This document shows positions 5,877 to 12,990 of a stretch of 24,324 nucleotides of DNA, in pieces. The notes under the pieces are model-generated. The model was not told where the DNA came from and did not search any database. It was given only the letters and a program-made list of their open reading frames with translations. Each line of letters opens with the position of its first letter. Position 1 is the first letter of the stretch. The position numbers and the translations under genes are program-made. Source of the DNA: a virus; IMG/VR virus record IMGVR_UViG_3300032401_000084, positions 1 to 24,324 of that record. The stretch is one strand, 5' to 3'.

Positions 5877-6899
5877 ATGGCAAGTGTTCAAGATTTTGTG
5901 GTTAAATTTAATAATGGTGAATGGGAGGATTTTTCATCCATATTTGGTGACGATATAAATACGTTTTTATCATTTATTAAAAAGAGAGGATTTTTATTTG
6001 AAATAGATTTAAATTCTTTATATGATAACGACGAATATTTATTTAACTCAACACTTAAAATGATGTTAGAGGTTGACCCATCATATTTAACTACAGTAGT
6101 CCAATCTTATCTATCTGATGTTATAATTCGACCAGATGGTTATTATTTAAAATTAAGAGACCAAGAAGAACTTTCCGAATTTTTTAAAGACGATCAATAT
6201 AGTAGAGAATATAATGATAGGGATGTCGTTAAAAGTGTAATGCGTGAAGATTGGTGGGAACCATATTCTGATACGGTACACGATTTATATGATGATATCA
6301 TTAAGGTATTAAACGATAAGAATATTCAAGAACTTGCCTCAAGAATTCTTGAGATCTGTGGGAATCAGGAATTAAGTCTGGATGATTATCATTCCGATTT
6401 ATTTGAGGAGTTATCTGATGAGGATGGAAATTTTATCATAACAGAATCAAACATTAGAGATATTATTAACGACGAAGATTCTATGAAGTCATTGTTTAAA
6501 GATATCTTAAACGACATTTATCATCAATTACGTAATATGGGTGATAATGCATATAATCAAGCATATACCGATGAAGTTTATAATTCAATATGGAACGAAT
6601 TATCAACCTTATTTGAAGGTAAGATTGAGTGGGAATCCAGGAAACTGGAAAATAACCCCAATACACTCCATATACCATTTGTTAAAATACAAAATCTATA
6701 TAATGATGTTATGGAATTTTTAAATGATTTTAACGGTTATAATGAAACATTTATAGATTATGATGGTTACACCTCAATGAAAACCTATTGGATGGATCAG
6801 CACGACCAATTTTTAGCAATTAGATTATCTGACTACCCAGACCATAATAAAGTTGAGGAATATATCAACGATATGTTTACCGACTACCTATATTACTAA
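5877..6899 (+). CDS. Acidic hypothetical protein, 340 residues
   Basis: The protein begins MASVQDFVVKFNNGEWEDF and is rich in D, E, Y and N throughout (DDQYSREYNDRDVVK, SLDDYHSDLFEELSDEDGN, then NDFNGYNETFIDYDGYTSM), ending FTDYLYY. It has no cysteine pairs or membrane segment. Its tyrosine-rich acidic composition resembles the gene at 4090-5574, but the capsid-targeting leader is absent. It is the first gene of a plus-strand pair between a terminator (5835-5863) and the bidirectional terminator at 7647-7681. I do not recognise the family; a virion or anti-host protein are both possible. Confidence 0.75.
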   Translation: MASVQDFVVKFNNGEWEDFSSIFGDDINTFLSFIKKRGFLFEIDLNSLYDNDEYLFNSTLKMMLEVDPSYLTTVVQSYLSDVIIRPDGYYLKLRDQEELSEFFKDDQYSREYNDRDVVKSVMREDWWEPYSDTVHDLYDDIIKVLNDKNIQELASRILEICGNQELSLDDYHSDLFEELSDEDGNFIITESNIRDIINDEDSMKSLFKDILNDIYHQLRNMGDNAYNQAYTDEVYNSIWNELSTLFEGKIEWESRKLENNPNTLHIPFVKIQNLYNDVMEFLNDFNGYNETFIDYDGYTSMKTYWMDQHDQFLAIRLSDYPDHNKVEEYINDMFTDYLYY

Positions 6900-6901
6900 A
6901 C

Positions 6902-6909
6902 TATTTATA
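6902..6909 (+). promoter_or_regulatory. TATTTATA motif, candidate phage promoter
   Basis: It lies in the 50-nt gap between the two plus-strand genes, 40 nt before ATG 6950, overlapping nothing coding. Confidence 0.4.
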
Positions 6910-6949
6910 TTGTTATTTTAATTACATACTCATTATAAAAAATAATAAT

Positions 6950-7645
6950 ATGAGATTAATTAACAAAAATTCAAAACGAGGTATCACCAATCTATTTGCA
7001 GATTTTATTTTATCAAAAATAGATACATCACATAAATCAATTATCCAAGTTACAGATTGTGGTCCGTTTATGGTTGTTAATGGTTTAACAACAAGCGAAG
7101 ATCTAATTGATATCTTAAAAATAAAGGAAGAGTTTATTGAGAAATTTTCCGATATCTTAAAATCTTTGGATATAACAAACATCAACATTATTGATGTGAT
7201 CAAATACTCCCAAGAAATTAGTATGAATAACAAGGGATGGATTATGGTTTCTAAATCACCATTTAATGAAGAATCAGAACCAATTAATGAATTATCCATA
7301 TCTTCAGAATTTCCCTATGGTTATAGTTTAGATTGTGGTAGGTTAATGACCTATTATTCTCATTACGTCTTTAACCATATGTTTAACTTATTGGATGTTG
7401 ATGAGGTTTCATTTTATTTCACAACAGAACAGGATAAAAATGAAGACCTTAAAATAAAAGTAATATCCAATTCAAAGATTGATAAAAATTCAATTAAATC
7501 ACTTGTCCTTGATGTATTTGACTTTGATCTAACGAACTTTAAATCTCGTTTGGATACATACAACCTTATTGATGATATATTGGATCCTGAAGGTGAAAAA
7601 CCATACTTACAACAAGATATGTTGGAACACGTAATTTTATTCTAA
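6950..7645 (+). CDS. Hypothetical protein, 231 residues
   Basis: The protein begins MRLINKNSKRGITNLFADFIL. It continues with a mixed alpha/beta pattern (VTDCGPFMVVNGLTTSEDLIDI, SINEL-type strands, VSFYFTTEQDKNEDLKIKVIS) and ends YLQQDMLEHVILF. A section such as LDCGRLMTYYSHYVFNHMFNLLDVDEV looks like a compact folded domain. It has no membrane segment or recognised catalytic motif. It is followed at once by a bidirectional terminator shared with the oppositely oriented glutaredoxin gene. Function is unknown. Confidence 0.75.
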   Translation: MRLINKNSKRGITNLFADFILSKIDTSHKSIIQVTDCGPFMVVNGLTTSEDLIDILKIKEEFIEKFSDILKSLDITNINIIDVIKYSQEISMNNKGWIMVSKSPFNEESEPINELSISSEFPYGYSLDCGRLMTYYSHYVFNHMFNLLDVDEVSFYFTTEQDKNEDLKIKVISNSKIDKNSIKSLVLDVFDFDLTNFKSRLDTYNLIDDILDPEGEKPYLQQDMLEHVILF

Positions 7646-7646
7646 T

Positions 7647-7681
7647 AAAAAACCCCATCTCTAATAAAGGTGGGGTTTTGT
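7647..7681. terminator. Bidirectional terminator between convergent genes
   Basis: AAAAACCCCA (7647-7657) pairs with TGGGGTTTT (7671-7679), extended by CT/AG around a CTAATAA loop. The A-run and T-run on either side let it work for the plus-strand gene ending at 7645 and the minus-strand gene ending at 7683. Confidence 0.85.
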
Positions 7682-7682
7682 T

Positions 7683-7967
7683 TTATCTTTCTAACCATTC
7701 TTTTATTATACCAATACCATCCTCAAGATCATCATAATCTCTTTCAGGAGCATATAATTCACTAACAGGTTCCGTTTCAGGATTTTCTATTAACATAAAC
7801 GATGGGACATACTCATTTTCAGTAATCTCAACGAACATATTGTATTCTTCTTCATATTCATCTATATCACGATCAACAAAGTCAATACCCTCCTTAACTA
7901 ACATTTCTTTCATCTCCACACAATGTGGACATCCTTTCATAGTGAAAAGAACTATAACCTTATCCAT
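7683..7967 (-). CDS. Glutaredoxin-like protein
   Basis: This 94-residue thioredoxin-fold oxidoreductase has the active site GCPHC at residues 12-16 in the context VIVLFTMKGCPHCVEMKEML, followed by FVDRDID and the conserved cis-proline loop EYVPSFMLI. CPHC (in place of CPYC) is seen in phage and NrdH-like glutaredoxins. The start overlaps the end of the thioredoxin gene by 8 nt (ATGGATAA), so the two are translationally coupled. In T4-like phages such proteins donate electrons to ribonucleotide reductase; no reductase gene is in this window. The acidic insert YEEEYNMFVEITENEY is unusual in composition. Confidence 0.88.
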   Translation of the reverse strand: MDKVIVLFTMKGCPHCVEMKEMLVKEGIDFVDRDIDEYEEEYNMFVEITENEYVPSFMLIENPETEPVSELYAPERDYDDLEDGIGIIKEWLER

Positions 7968-8274
7968 TGATTAATTCTTGAACTAACTCTTTTATTTGTT
8001 GTTCCTGTATAAGACCAACTTTTGTATTAACAACATTTCCATTATTAAAGGATAATATTGTTGGGATACTTTTAATTCCGAATGACATTGCAACTTCTCT
8101 GTTTTGATCCACATCCATTGTATACATCAACACACTAGTTGTGTTTTCAGATGCAACCCTTTCAAATAATGGTTTCATCATTTTGCACGGACCACACCAA
8201 GTACCCCATAGTTCAACTATTACTTTTTCCCCATTTTTAATTTTTTCCTGTAATTGATTTCCTGTAATTTCCAT
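7960..8274 (-). CDS. Thioredoxin
   Basis: This 104-residue protein is the usual thioredoxin length. The redox site WCGPCK has its cysteines at residues 27 and 30, in the context VIVELWGTWCGPCKMMKPLF. A cis-proline follows in GIKSIPTILSFNNG. Also visible is VDQNREVAMSFGI, the standard helix after strand 3. It is a cytoplasmic disulfide reductase, likely supporting phage ribonucleotide reductase or serving as a polymerase processivity factor as in T7; which of these cannot be told here. It is followed by an 8-nt overlap with glutaredoxin and preceded by a homing-type endonuclease gene whose stop lies 3 nt upstream. Confidence 0.93.
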   Translation of the reverse strand: MEITGNQLQEKIKNGEKVIVELWGTWCGPCKMMKPLFERVASENTTSVLMYTMDVDQNREVAMSFGIKSIPTILSFNNGNVVNTKVGLIQEQQIKELVQELING

Positions 8275-8277
8275 ATT

Positions 8278-8943
8278 TTATATATTTTTCCATCGTTTAT
8301 TATTTTTTATCGCACTTAAATAACTTTTATTAAATTGCGGATACATATTTGAGATTTCTTTAATTTTAAATCCTTCTTTAAATTTATTTTTTATTTCTTT
8401 TATTAATTCAACCCCATATTTTGAGTTTTTTCGTACAATTTCATTAGCTTTACTAACTCGTTTTTCTTTGTCTTCCTTTGATATTGATCCCCAACCTTTT
8501 TTAACCGATAATCTTCGTTTTTCTCTTTCCTCATCAGCTTTATCACCATATAATTCTTCATATGTTTTACCTTTATGTGAATTACCATCTCTAGTGTTTT
8601 CAGAAATCTTTTTTCTTATTTCAGGTGAATGAACATACCCTAAACAACCTTCACCACCTACCGTAGAATTTAACCCATATTCATATGTTTTAAATTCAGT
8701 AATATAAAATTTTTCTCTTTCGTATATTACAGATATCTCACATTCTTCAATTAATTCTATATTAAAATTTTCAACACTATATTTTCGTATAGAATTACAA
8801 AATTTAGTATTAGAATCAGATTTTAAACATCTATAAATATGTTCTTCAAATCTTTTATTTATGGGATAAATTGTACATCCAATATACTTTTTTTCGTTTA
8901 TTAGATTTGTTATTTTATATATGTTACCTTTTTTTACGCTCAT
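8278..8943 (-). CDS. GIY-YIG homing-type endonuclease with NUMOD3-like segments
   Basis: This 221-residue endonuclease has the GIY-YIG core at the N-terminus: GNIYKITNLIN, then KKYIGCTIYPINKRFEEH, with the catalytic arginine in NKRFEEH and a later YEREKFYITEF. The following GLNSTVGGEGCLGYVHSPEIRKKIS and KTYEELYGDKA segments are the NUMOD3-type DNA-binding repeats typical of phage Seg-like and intron endonucleases. A basic helical tail follows. It is probably a free-standing mobile gene inserted between the thioredoxin gene and the unknown gene at 8990. Its very AT-rich, lysine-rich composition differs from the neighbours and fits recent mobility. A TATTTATA motif is 13 nt upstream. Confidence 0.9.
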   Translation of the reverse strand: MSVKKGNIYKITNLINEKKYIGCTIYPINKRFEEHIYRCLKSDSNTKFCNSIRKYSVENFNIELIEECEISVIYEREKFYITEFKTYEYGLNSTVGGEGCLGYVHSPEIRKKISENTRDGNSHKGKTYEELYGDKADEEREKRRLSVKKGWGSISKEDKEKRVSKANEIVRKNSKYGVELIKEIKNKFKEGFKIKEISNMYPQFNKSYLSAIKNNKRWKNI

Positions 8944-8956
8944 TGGTCTTCTTTAT

Positions 8957-8964
8957 TATAAATA
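8957..8964 (-). promoter_or_regulatory. TATTTATA motif, candidate phage promoter for the GIY-YIG gene
   Basis: The minus-strand context GGTGATATTTATAATAAAG lies 13 nt before ATG 8943 and has the extended form of the motif. Confidence 0.5.
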
Positions 8965-8989
8965 TCACCAAGTAGCACAAAAAATAATT

Positions 8990-9328
8990 TTATTTTAATT
9001 TTGATAATTGTTTTATGAATAACACAACCTCATCTAATTGCGCAACATCGTATATTACTTTTATTTTATAAGTAGCCTCAACATCCATTTTAGATAAGTA
9101 TAAAAATATTCCTGCAGGATTTTTAAATATTCCTTCCGAATGAACTAAACTACCCCCATAAGATTTACTACTAAGATACTCACTTGTAAATCGTTTAGTC
9201 AATAAAAGTTCAGGAGTAATCGGAATATGATCCATACAATCAATAACACTATACACTTTACCAGTAGTTTCAAGTAATGATTTTAAGAAATCATTCTCTT
9301 TTATAAAATATTTTATTTCATTTTCCAT
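8990..9328 (-). CDS. Hypothetical protein following array 2
   Basis: This 112-residue protein begins MENEIKYFIKENDFLKSLLETTGKVYSV and contains DCMDHIPITPELLLTKRFTSEYL, SKSYGGSLVHSEGIFKNP and a final helix (LDEVVLFIKQLSKLK). The start ATG lies 5 nt after the truncated terminal repeat of array 2 (TTTGAGATAATATG), exactly as copy A lies after array 1. Before the array appeared, this gene was presumably the direct downstream neighbour of copy C, with a normal TAATATG junction. No domain is recognised, and there is no evidence that it is a Cas protein. Confidence 0.75.
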   Translation of the reverse strand: MENEIKYFIKENDFLKSLLETTGKVYSVIDCMDHIPITPELLLTKRFTSEYLSSKSYGGSLVHSEGIFKNPAGIFLYLSKMDVEATYKIKVIYDVAQLDEVVLFIKQLSKLK

Positions 9329-9333
9329 ATTAT

Positions 9334-9687
9334 CTCAAATTATAGGTCTCCTCCAACTTTTATACAAAGTATGATAATAGGAAGTGTGGTGTGACTCCCC
9401 TCAAATTATAGGTCTCCTCCAACCTTCATCAATATCACTTGTAGATAATCCAGGGTGTGACTCCCCTCAAATTATAGGTCTCCTCCAACTTTCCAAATAT
9501 CTTTGCACCAGTTGATTTCGGGTGTGACTCCCCTCAAATTATAGGTCTCCTCCAACGTCTCCTGCTCCTATACATCCAGCCCCACAGGTGTGACTCCCCT
9601 CAAATTATAGGTCTCCTCCAACTTTCTGATCCTTTCACAACCACAATCAAGGGTGTGACTCCCCTCAAATTATAGGTCTCCTCCAAC
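9334..9687 (-). CRISPR. Orphan CRISPR-like array 2 (five spacers), type VI-B-like repeat
   Basis: There are five identical full 36-nt repeats on the minus strand (9687-9652, 9622-9587, 9556-9521, 9489-9454, 9423-9388) and a truncated 24-nt copy (9357-9334). The five spacers are unique: 9651-9623 (29 nt), 9586-9557 (30), 9520-9490 (31), 9453-9424 (30) and 9387-9358 (30). The repeat starts GTTGGAGGAGACC, has TTTGAGGGG in the middle and ends GAGTCACACC, with a short internal CCT/AGG pairing. It contains TATAAT at repeat positions 14-19. The first repeat is the coding tail of copy C, and the last is cut after position 24 and followed by ATAATATG. No cas gene is nearby. Repeat length, about 30-nt spacers and the repeat ends resemble Cas13b arrays of Bacteroidota (recalled, not searched). 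Confidence 0.85.
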
Positions 9688-9920
9688 CATACCTTCACAA
9701 TCGCCTGTGAATCAGAGTAGTTAAGACCAAAAATGGATTCAAAAAATACCCAAATTCTTTCGTAATTAACATAAACATACCCATTTTTTGAATCCTGGTA
9801 ATAGTAAAATAACGGTAATCCGTCCTTATCAACATAATATGTTTTATCATCTTTAACCACCGGAGTTAGATCACCAAACTCTTTGTGTAACCACTTTATT
9901 ACCAATTTTTGTTTATCCAT
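9600..9920 (-). CDS. Array-linked small protein, copy C, running into array 2
   Basis: I chose ATG 9920 (MDKQKLVIKWLHKEFGDL); a TTG three codons upstream is also open. It shares with copies A and B the blocks KEFGDLTPVVKDDKTYYVDK, LFYYYQDSKNGYVYVNYERIW and FFESIFGL. The end VWLEETYNLRGVTP is the first repeat of array 2. Reading then continues through the 29-nt first spacer and stops at 9600-9602, inside the second repeat. So the last 16 or so residues are array-derived and frame-shifted, and are probably not meaningful. The gene begins a few bases after the terminator of the DUF932 gene. Family and function are unknown; the constant link to arrays in all complete copies is its main clue. Confidence 0.78.
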   Translation of the reverse strand: MDKQKLVIKWLHKEFGDLTPVVKDDKTYYVDKDGLPLFYYYQDSKNGYVYVNYERIWVFFESIFGLNYSDSQAIVKVWLEETYNLRGVTPLIVVVKGSESWRRPII

Positions 9921-9927
9921 ATTAACC

Positions 9928-9953
9928 AAAAAAAGGAGGGCGATTAACCCTCC
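9928..9953 (-). terminator. Intrinsic terminator after the DUF932 gene
   Basis: Minus-strand GGAGGG (9953-9948), loop TTAATCG and CCCTCC (9940-9935) form a perfect 6-bp GC stem, followed by seven T residues. It lies 8 nt before the copy C start codon. Confidence 0.88.
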
Positions 9954-9960
9954 GTTGTTT

Positions 9961-10716
9961 TTAAATCATTTCTTCAGCAAGTTCCCAAAGTTTTGTGTTA
10001 ATATTATTAACTGCCATAATACTTTTAAGATCTCTCAATTTAGATTTACGACCTGTATTAGTTCGGTAGTCAAAACCTCCACGAATAAACTTCTCTTGAA
10101 CCACATTAAAGGTTGTCCAAAGATCGTTCTTATCGTCCTCAACACGATTTGGTCTTAGTAAATCAACAAGTTGATCGTCACTTGGAACTGATCCCTCTGC
10201 CCATCTGATTTTTGCTGAGTTCTGAACATACTGAATTTTCTCATCAATAGTCAATTCTCTTTCCATCATTCTCCCAACAGACCCTTGAATTAATGGTAGT
10301 TTTTTAGAAAACCCGTCCATCAATCGTTTAACATCATCAAGTTCAAATCCACTATGTCTAACATTAAATTTATCCGTAACAGATGTGGGAACCGTTAATC
10401 CGTTTGAACAACATACTCTGTGTAATCCAGCAGAAACTGATAGTGTTGACATTCCATTGTGAGAATTTTTAATGATTGCCTCAATCAATGTATCCCCCAC
10501 AGGTGGGAGTTCCCCATTACGAAACCTTACTTGGTGTGTTGCGTGAATTCCTTTTCCTGTTTGTTTAACGTCTGAAATTTGCCAACCTTCACGATCAAAG
10601 TATTCAATAAGTTGGTCTGTAGGTACGAAAACGTATTTATCAGACAACTTATTAGACGCTGATGTTGCAAAAATTGAGGGTGCCACTGATTTGATAAGTT
10701 CTGGTGTGTAGATCAT
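9961..10716 (-). CDS. DUF932 family protein
   Basis: This 251-residue protein matches the DUF932 phage/plasmid family as I know it. Visible are SDKYVFVPTDQLIEYFDREGW near the start, KGIHATHQVRFRNGELPPVGDTLIEAII, then NSHNGMSTLSVSAGLHRVCCSNGL, the most typical block, followed by RHSGFELDDVKRLMDGF. DUF932 proteins are frequent in phages and mobile elements and their biochemical role is not established. This gene has a host-type promoter (10742-10771) and its own terminator (9928-9953), so it is a single-gene unit, probably expressed early. It stands directly upstream of copy C and array 2. Confidence 0.85.
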   Translation of the reverse strand: MIYTPELIKSVAPSIFATSASNKLSDKYVFVPTDQLIEYFDREGWQISDVKQTGKGIHATHQVRFRNGELPPVGDTLIEAIIKNSHNGMSTLSVSAGLHRVCCSNGLTVPTSVTDKFNVRHSGFELDDVKRLMDGFSKKLPLIQGSVGRMMERELTIDEKIQYVQNSAKIRWAEGSVPSDDQLVDLLRPNRVEDDKNDLWTTFNVVQEKFIRGGFDYRTNTGRKSKLRDLKSIMAVNNINTKLWELAEEMI

Positions 10717-10741
10717 ATAATGTTTTTTTTTAAGTATATTA

Positions 10742-10771
10742 CAAATATAATACTTATTTCTTAATAAACAA
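10742..10771 (-). promoter_or_regulatory. Bacteroidota-type promoter of the DUF932 gene
   Basis: On the minus strand, TTG (10771-10769), a 19-nt spacer and TATATTTG (10749-10742) match the -33 TTTG / -7 TAnnTTTG consensus of Bacteroidota primary sigma promoters. The gene starts 26 nt downstream. Confidence 0.65.
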
Positions 10772-10781
10772 CAAGTTTAAA

Positions 10782-11087
10782 TTAATTTAATCCAATAAGA
10801 CCAAATTTGGTTTTTTCAAAAAGTTTATCAACTTCAATCACCATATCAATTTTTAAATCTTTAACCGGAAGTTCCTTAAATTTTAACTCAAGAACCACCT
10901 CAACAATTTGTGTCTTGGTTAATGTTATCTCTTCACCCTTCTCAAAGTTTTCTTCACATCGTTCTCTTAACTTAACATAAAACTCATCCTTTTGGACATC
11001 CCCAATTAATTCCATAAGATCGTTGGGATTGTTTTCAAAAAAATTAATTAATTGTGATACATATATTTCAACATCAACATTTCCCAT
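10782..11087 (-). CDS. Hypothetical acidic protein
   Basis: This 101-residue protein begins MGNVDVEIYVSQLINFFENNP and contains DLMELIGDVQKDEFYVKLRERCEENF and ITLTKTQIVEVVLELKFKELP, ending FGLIGLN. It is helical in appearance and acidic. It starts 17 nt after the stop of the large LRR protein and shares its transcript. No motif or family is recognised. Confidence 0.7.
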   Translation of the reverse strand: MGNVDVEIYVSQLINFFENNPNDLMELIGDVQKDEFYVKLRERCEENFEKGEEITLTKTQIVEVVLELKFKELPVKDLKIDMVIEVDKLFEKTKFGLIGLN

Positions 11088-11104
11088 AAAATTATTTATT
11101 TAAG

Positions 11105-12943
11105 TTACTCAATAATGTGATAGAACCCTTCACTTAATTCCTCCATTTTTTCCTTTAACCTATCAGGTATTACCAAATTTGGATTAGATCCAGTTAAAGC
11201 AATTAATTCTAAACTTTGTAAATCCGCTAATGATTCTGGAATACTCACCAAATTTTTATTGTTTTGTAAAGTTAAGAACATTAAACTTTCCAAACGACCA
11301 AGTTCTTCAGGAATTTCTTTAACACAATTCTCAAGTACAATTGCGAGCAAATCTTGGAACTTTATAATACTTCTTGGTAATGTTAAATCAAGACTATCGT
11401 TTGACTTATTAATAATAGTTAAATACGCAATAGAACTAGGTAAGTTTTCAAATAATTCATCAAAACCAAATAATGCAATATATTTAGATGAATCATCATT
11501 TGGATATGAAATGTTTACAATACTTTCACCTCCAGTTGTTAATTGTCCCACATATTTAGTCTTCAACTCCTCCTTCAAGTTTTTCATCCCTGGCATATTA
11601 ATAAGTGCAATATCAGCAGTTGTTAATTGAGACAAACTTTTAGTTTTTAATGAATCAATTTTTCTTGCCAAATAATACTTAACAACATCTGGTTCCGAAT
11701 TTGAAATCATTTCCCCAGTAAGATCCATACCCAAAGATATGTATTTCTTTTTAAGTTCTGACGGTAAGTTAATATAAACATTTGGTTTATTTGTTAAGTT
11801 TGGACTTGCAATCTCCAACCAAAATTCTGCGTTTTCAGCCGAACCAAGTTCTCTAACCGCATCATCATTAACTGTAATGTGTTTAAATCTTCTTAATAAG
11901 TCTTTCTCATTACTTGTTAATGGATCCGCAACAAACAAAGATTCCTTATCACTTAACTTTGGAACTTTTGATGATATAACATCCCAAGATTCTGTCTTAT
12001 GCCCTGAAAATCCTCCGGCCATATTTTTTCCATCAGCAATTCTTTTACGACCATATTCATCAACTAAGATAACAACCGCAAAGTTTAAATCATCAAATGC
12101 TTTATCTTTATCAATAACATAATACAAGGTAAGGTTATTCTCTAAACGATAGTTGTAGTACAAGTTACCACCACCCACTCTTGACGTACACCAAGGTCTT
12201 CCGTGAGACAATCTAATACATTGTTCCTTACCATTTGGTTTGAAGATATATAAATTATCTTGGTCATATATTGTATCAATATCTTTAAAATCGTCAGTCT
12301 TTTTCTTTGGTGTATCATCACCATCAGGAAGATGATCTAAAGCCGCCTCCAACTGATCAAACGACATTGACATAATTGGTGGTGTATTTGGTGCCAATCT
12401 AGCATATAAATCAACATATCTCTCAATATACGATAAGATCTGTTCGTTAGTAAGATCCGTTCGTTCTCTTTTGTATTTATCAAATGCCGCCTTAGTAATT
12501 AAAGACCCAAATTTATTCTGAATTAATTCAACCAACTTAAGATAAGGGTACTCCATTAAATCCCTAGTTTTTCTTGGTAATAAATCACGTATCTCCAAGA
12601 ACATTTTAATCATTTGCTTAACCTGTCTTTGATCTGCACCAGCAACTGTTGGCATATAATCTTTGAATAGAGTACCTTCCTCTTTTTTAATCGTCTTAGA
12701 CTTAATTAAATTCTTTAACTTATCGTAAGTGTATTTAGTAATATCTCTCTCCTCAGCAGGTAAACCATTCTTATAACGGTCAAACATATTAAGGTACTCT
12801 TTCATTTGTTCCTCACTGTCCTCAGTTTCATCTTTGAACTTATCAACAAGTTGAACCATTAATTTATTTGATATTTCTGTTAATCTCATTTTTGGGTTAA
12901 CATTTTCTCTAATTACAGAGGATAAAATCTTTACTAATTCCAT
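11105..12943 (-). CDS. Putative capsid-targeted leucine-rich-repeat protein, 612 residues
   Basis: The leader MELVKILSSVIRE, followed by N, fits an N-terminal capsid-targeting sequence with an (I/L)xE cleavage site. Three helical repeats follow at about residues 49-81, 113-142 and 172-203, sharing a MF..Y...LP...RD...Y.Y..L..LI pattern. A central domain (about 225-340) has IYDQDNLYIFKPNGKEQCIRL, the motif GRPWCTSR at 249-255, NLTLYYVIDKD and FAVVILVDEYGRKRIADGKN. The last 130 residues are leucine-rich repeats (VKEIPEELGRLESLMFLTLQNN, then LVSIPESLADLQSLELIAL). The central part recurs in phage LRR proteins as far as I recall; its activity is unknown. An injected effector or internal head protein is plausible. 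A promoter motif lies 14 nt upstream. Confidence 0.8.
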   Translation of the reverse strand: MELVKILSSVIRENVNPKMRLTEISNKLMVQLVDKFKDETEDSEEQMKEYLNMFDRYKNGLPAEERDITKYTYDKLKNLIKSKTIKKEEGTLFKDYMPTVAGADQRQVKQMIKMFLEIRDLLPRKTRDLMEYPYLKLVELIQNKFGSLITKAAFDKYKRERTDLTNEQILSYIERYVDLYARLAPNTPPIMSMSFDQLEAALDHLPDGDDTPKKKTDDFKDIDTIYDQDNLYIFKPNGKEQCIRLSHGRPWCTSRVGGGNLYYNYRLENNLTLYYVIDKDKAFDDLNFAVVILVDEYGRKRIADGKNMAGGFSGHKTESWDVISSKVPKLSDKESLFVADPLTSNEKDLLRRFKHITVNDDAVRELGSAENAEFWLEIASPNLTNKPNVYINLPSELKKKYISLGMDLTGEMISNSEPDVVKYYLARKIDSLKTKSLSQLTTADIALINMPGMKNLKEELKTKYVGQLTTGGESIVNISYPNDDSSKYIALFGFDELFENLPSSIAYLTIINKSNDSLDLTLPRSIIKFQDLLAIVLENCVKEIPEELGRLESLMFLTLQNNKNLVSIPESLADLQSLELIALTGSNPNLVIPDRLKEKMEELSEGFYHIIE

Positions 12944-12957
12944 TTGGTTGTTTTTAC

Positions 12958-12965
12958 TATAAATA
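12958..12965 (-). promoter_or_regulatory. TATTTATA motif, candidate phage promoter for the LRR gene
   Basis: The minus-strand context GCAATATTTATAGTAAAAAC lies 14 nt before ATG 12943, outside coding sequence. Confidence 0.5.
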
Positions 12966-12990
12966 TTGCGTTTTTTAAAAATATACTATT

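Noticed and set aside
9334-9687. Array as a protein-level tandem repeat (22-residue units) rather than CRISPR-like
   Set aside because: Only 30-nt spacers keep the frame; 29- and 31-nt spacers break it and the reading ends after one unit, while the repeats are conserved at every nucleotide, including codon third positions.
9334-9687. Diversity-generating retroelement or variable-protein cassette
   Set aside because: No reverse transcriptase, template repeat or adenine-specific variation is visible; spacers are unrelated to one another.
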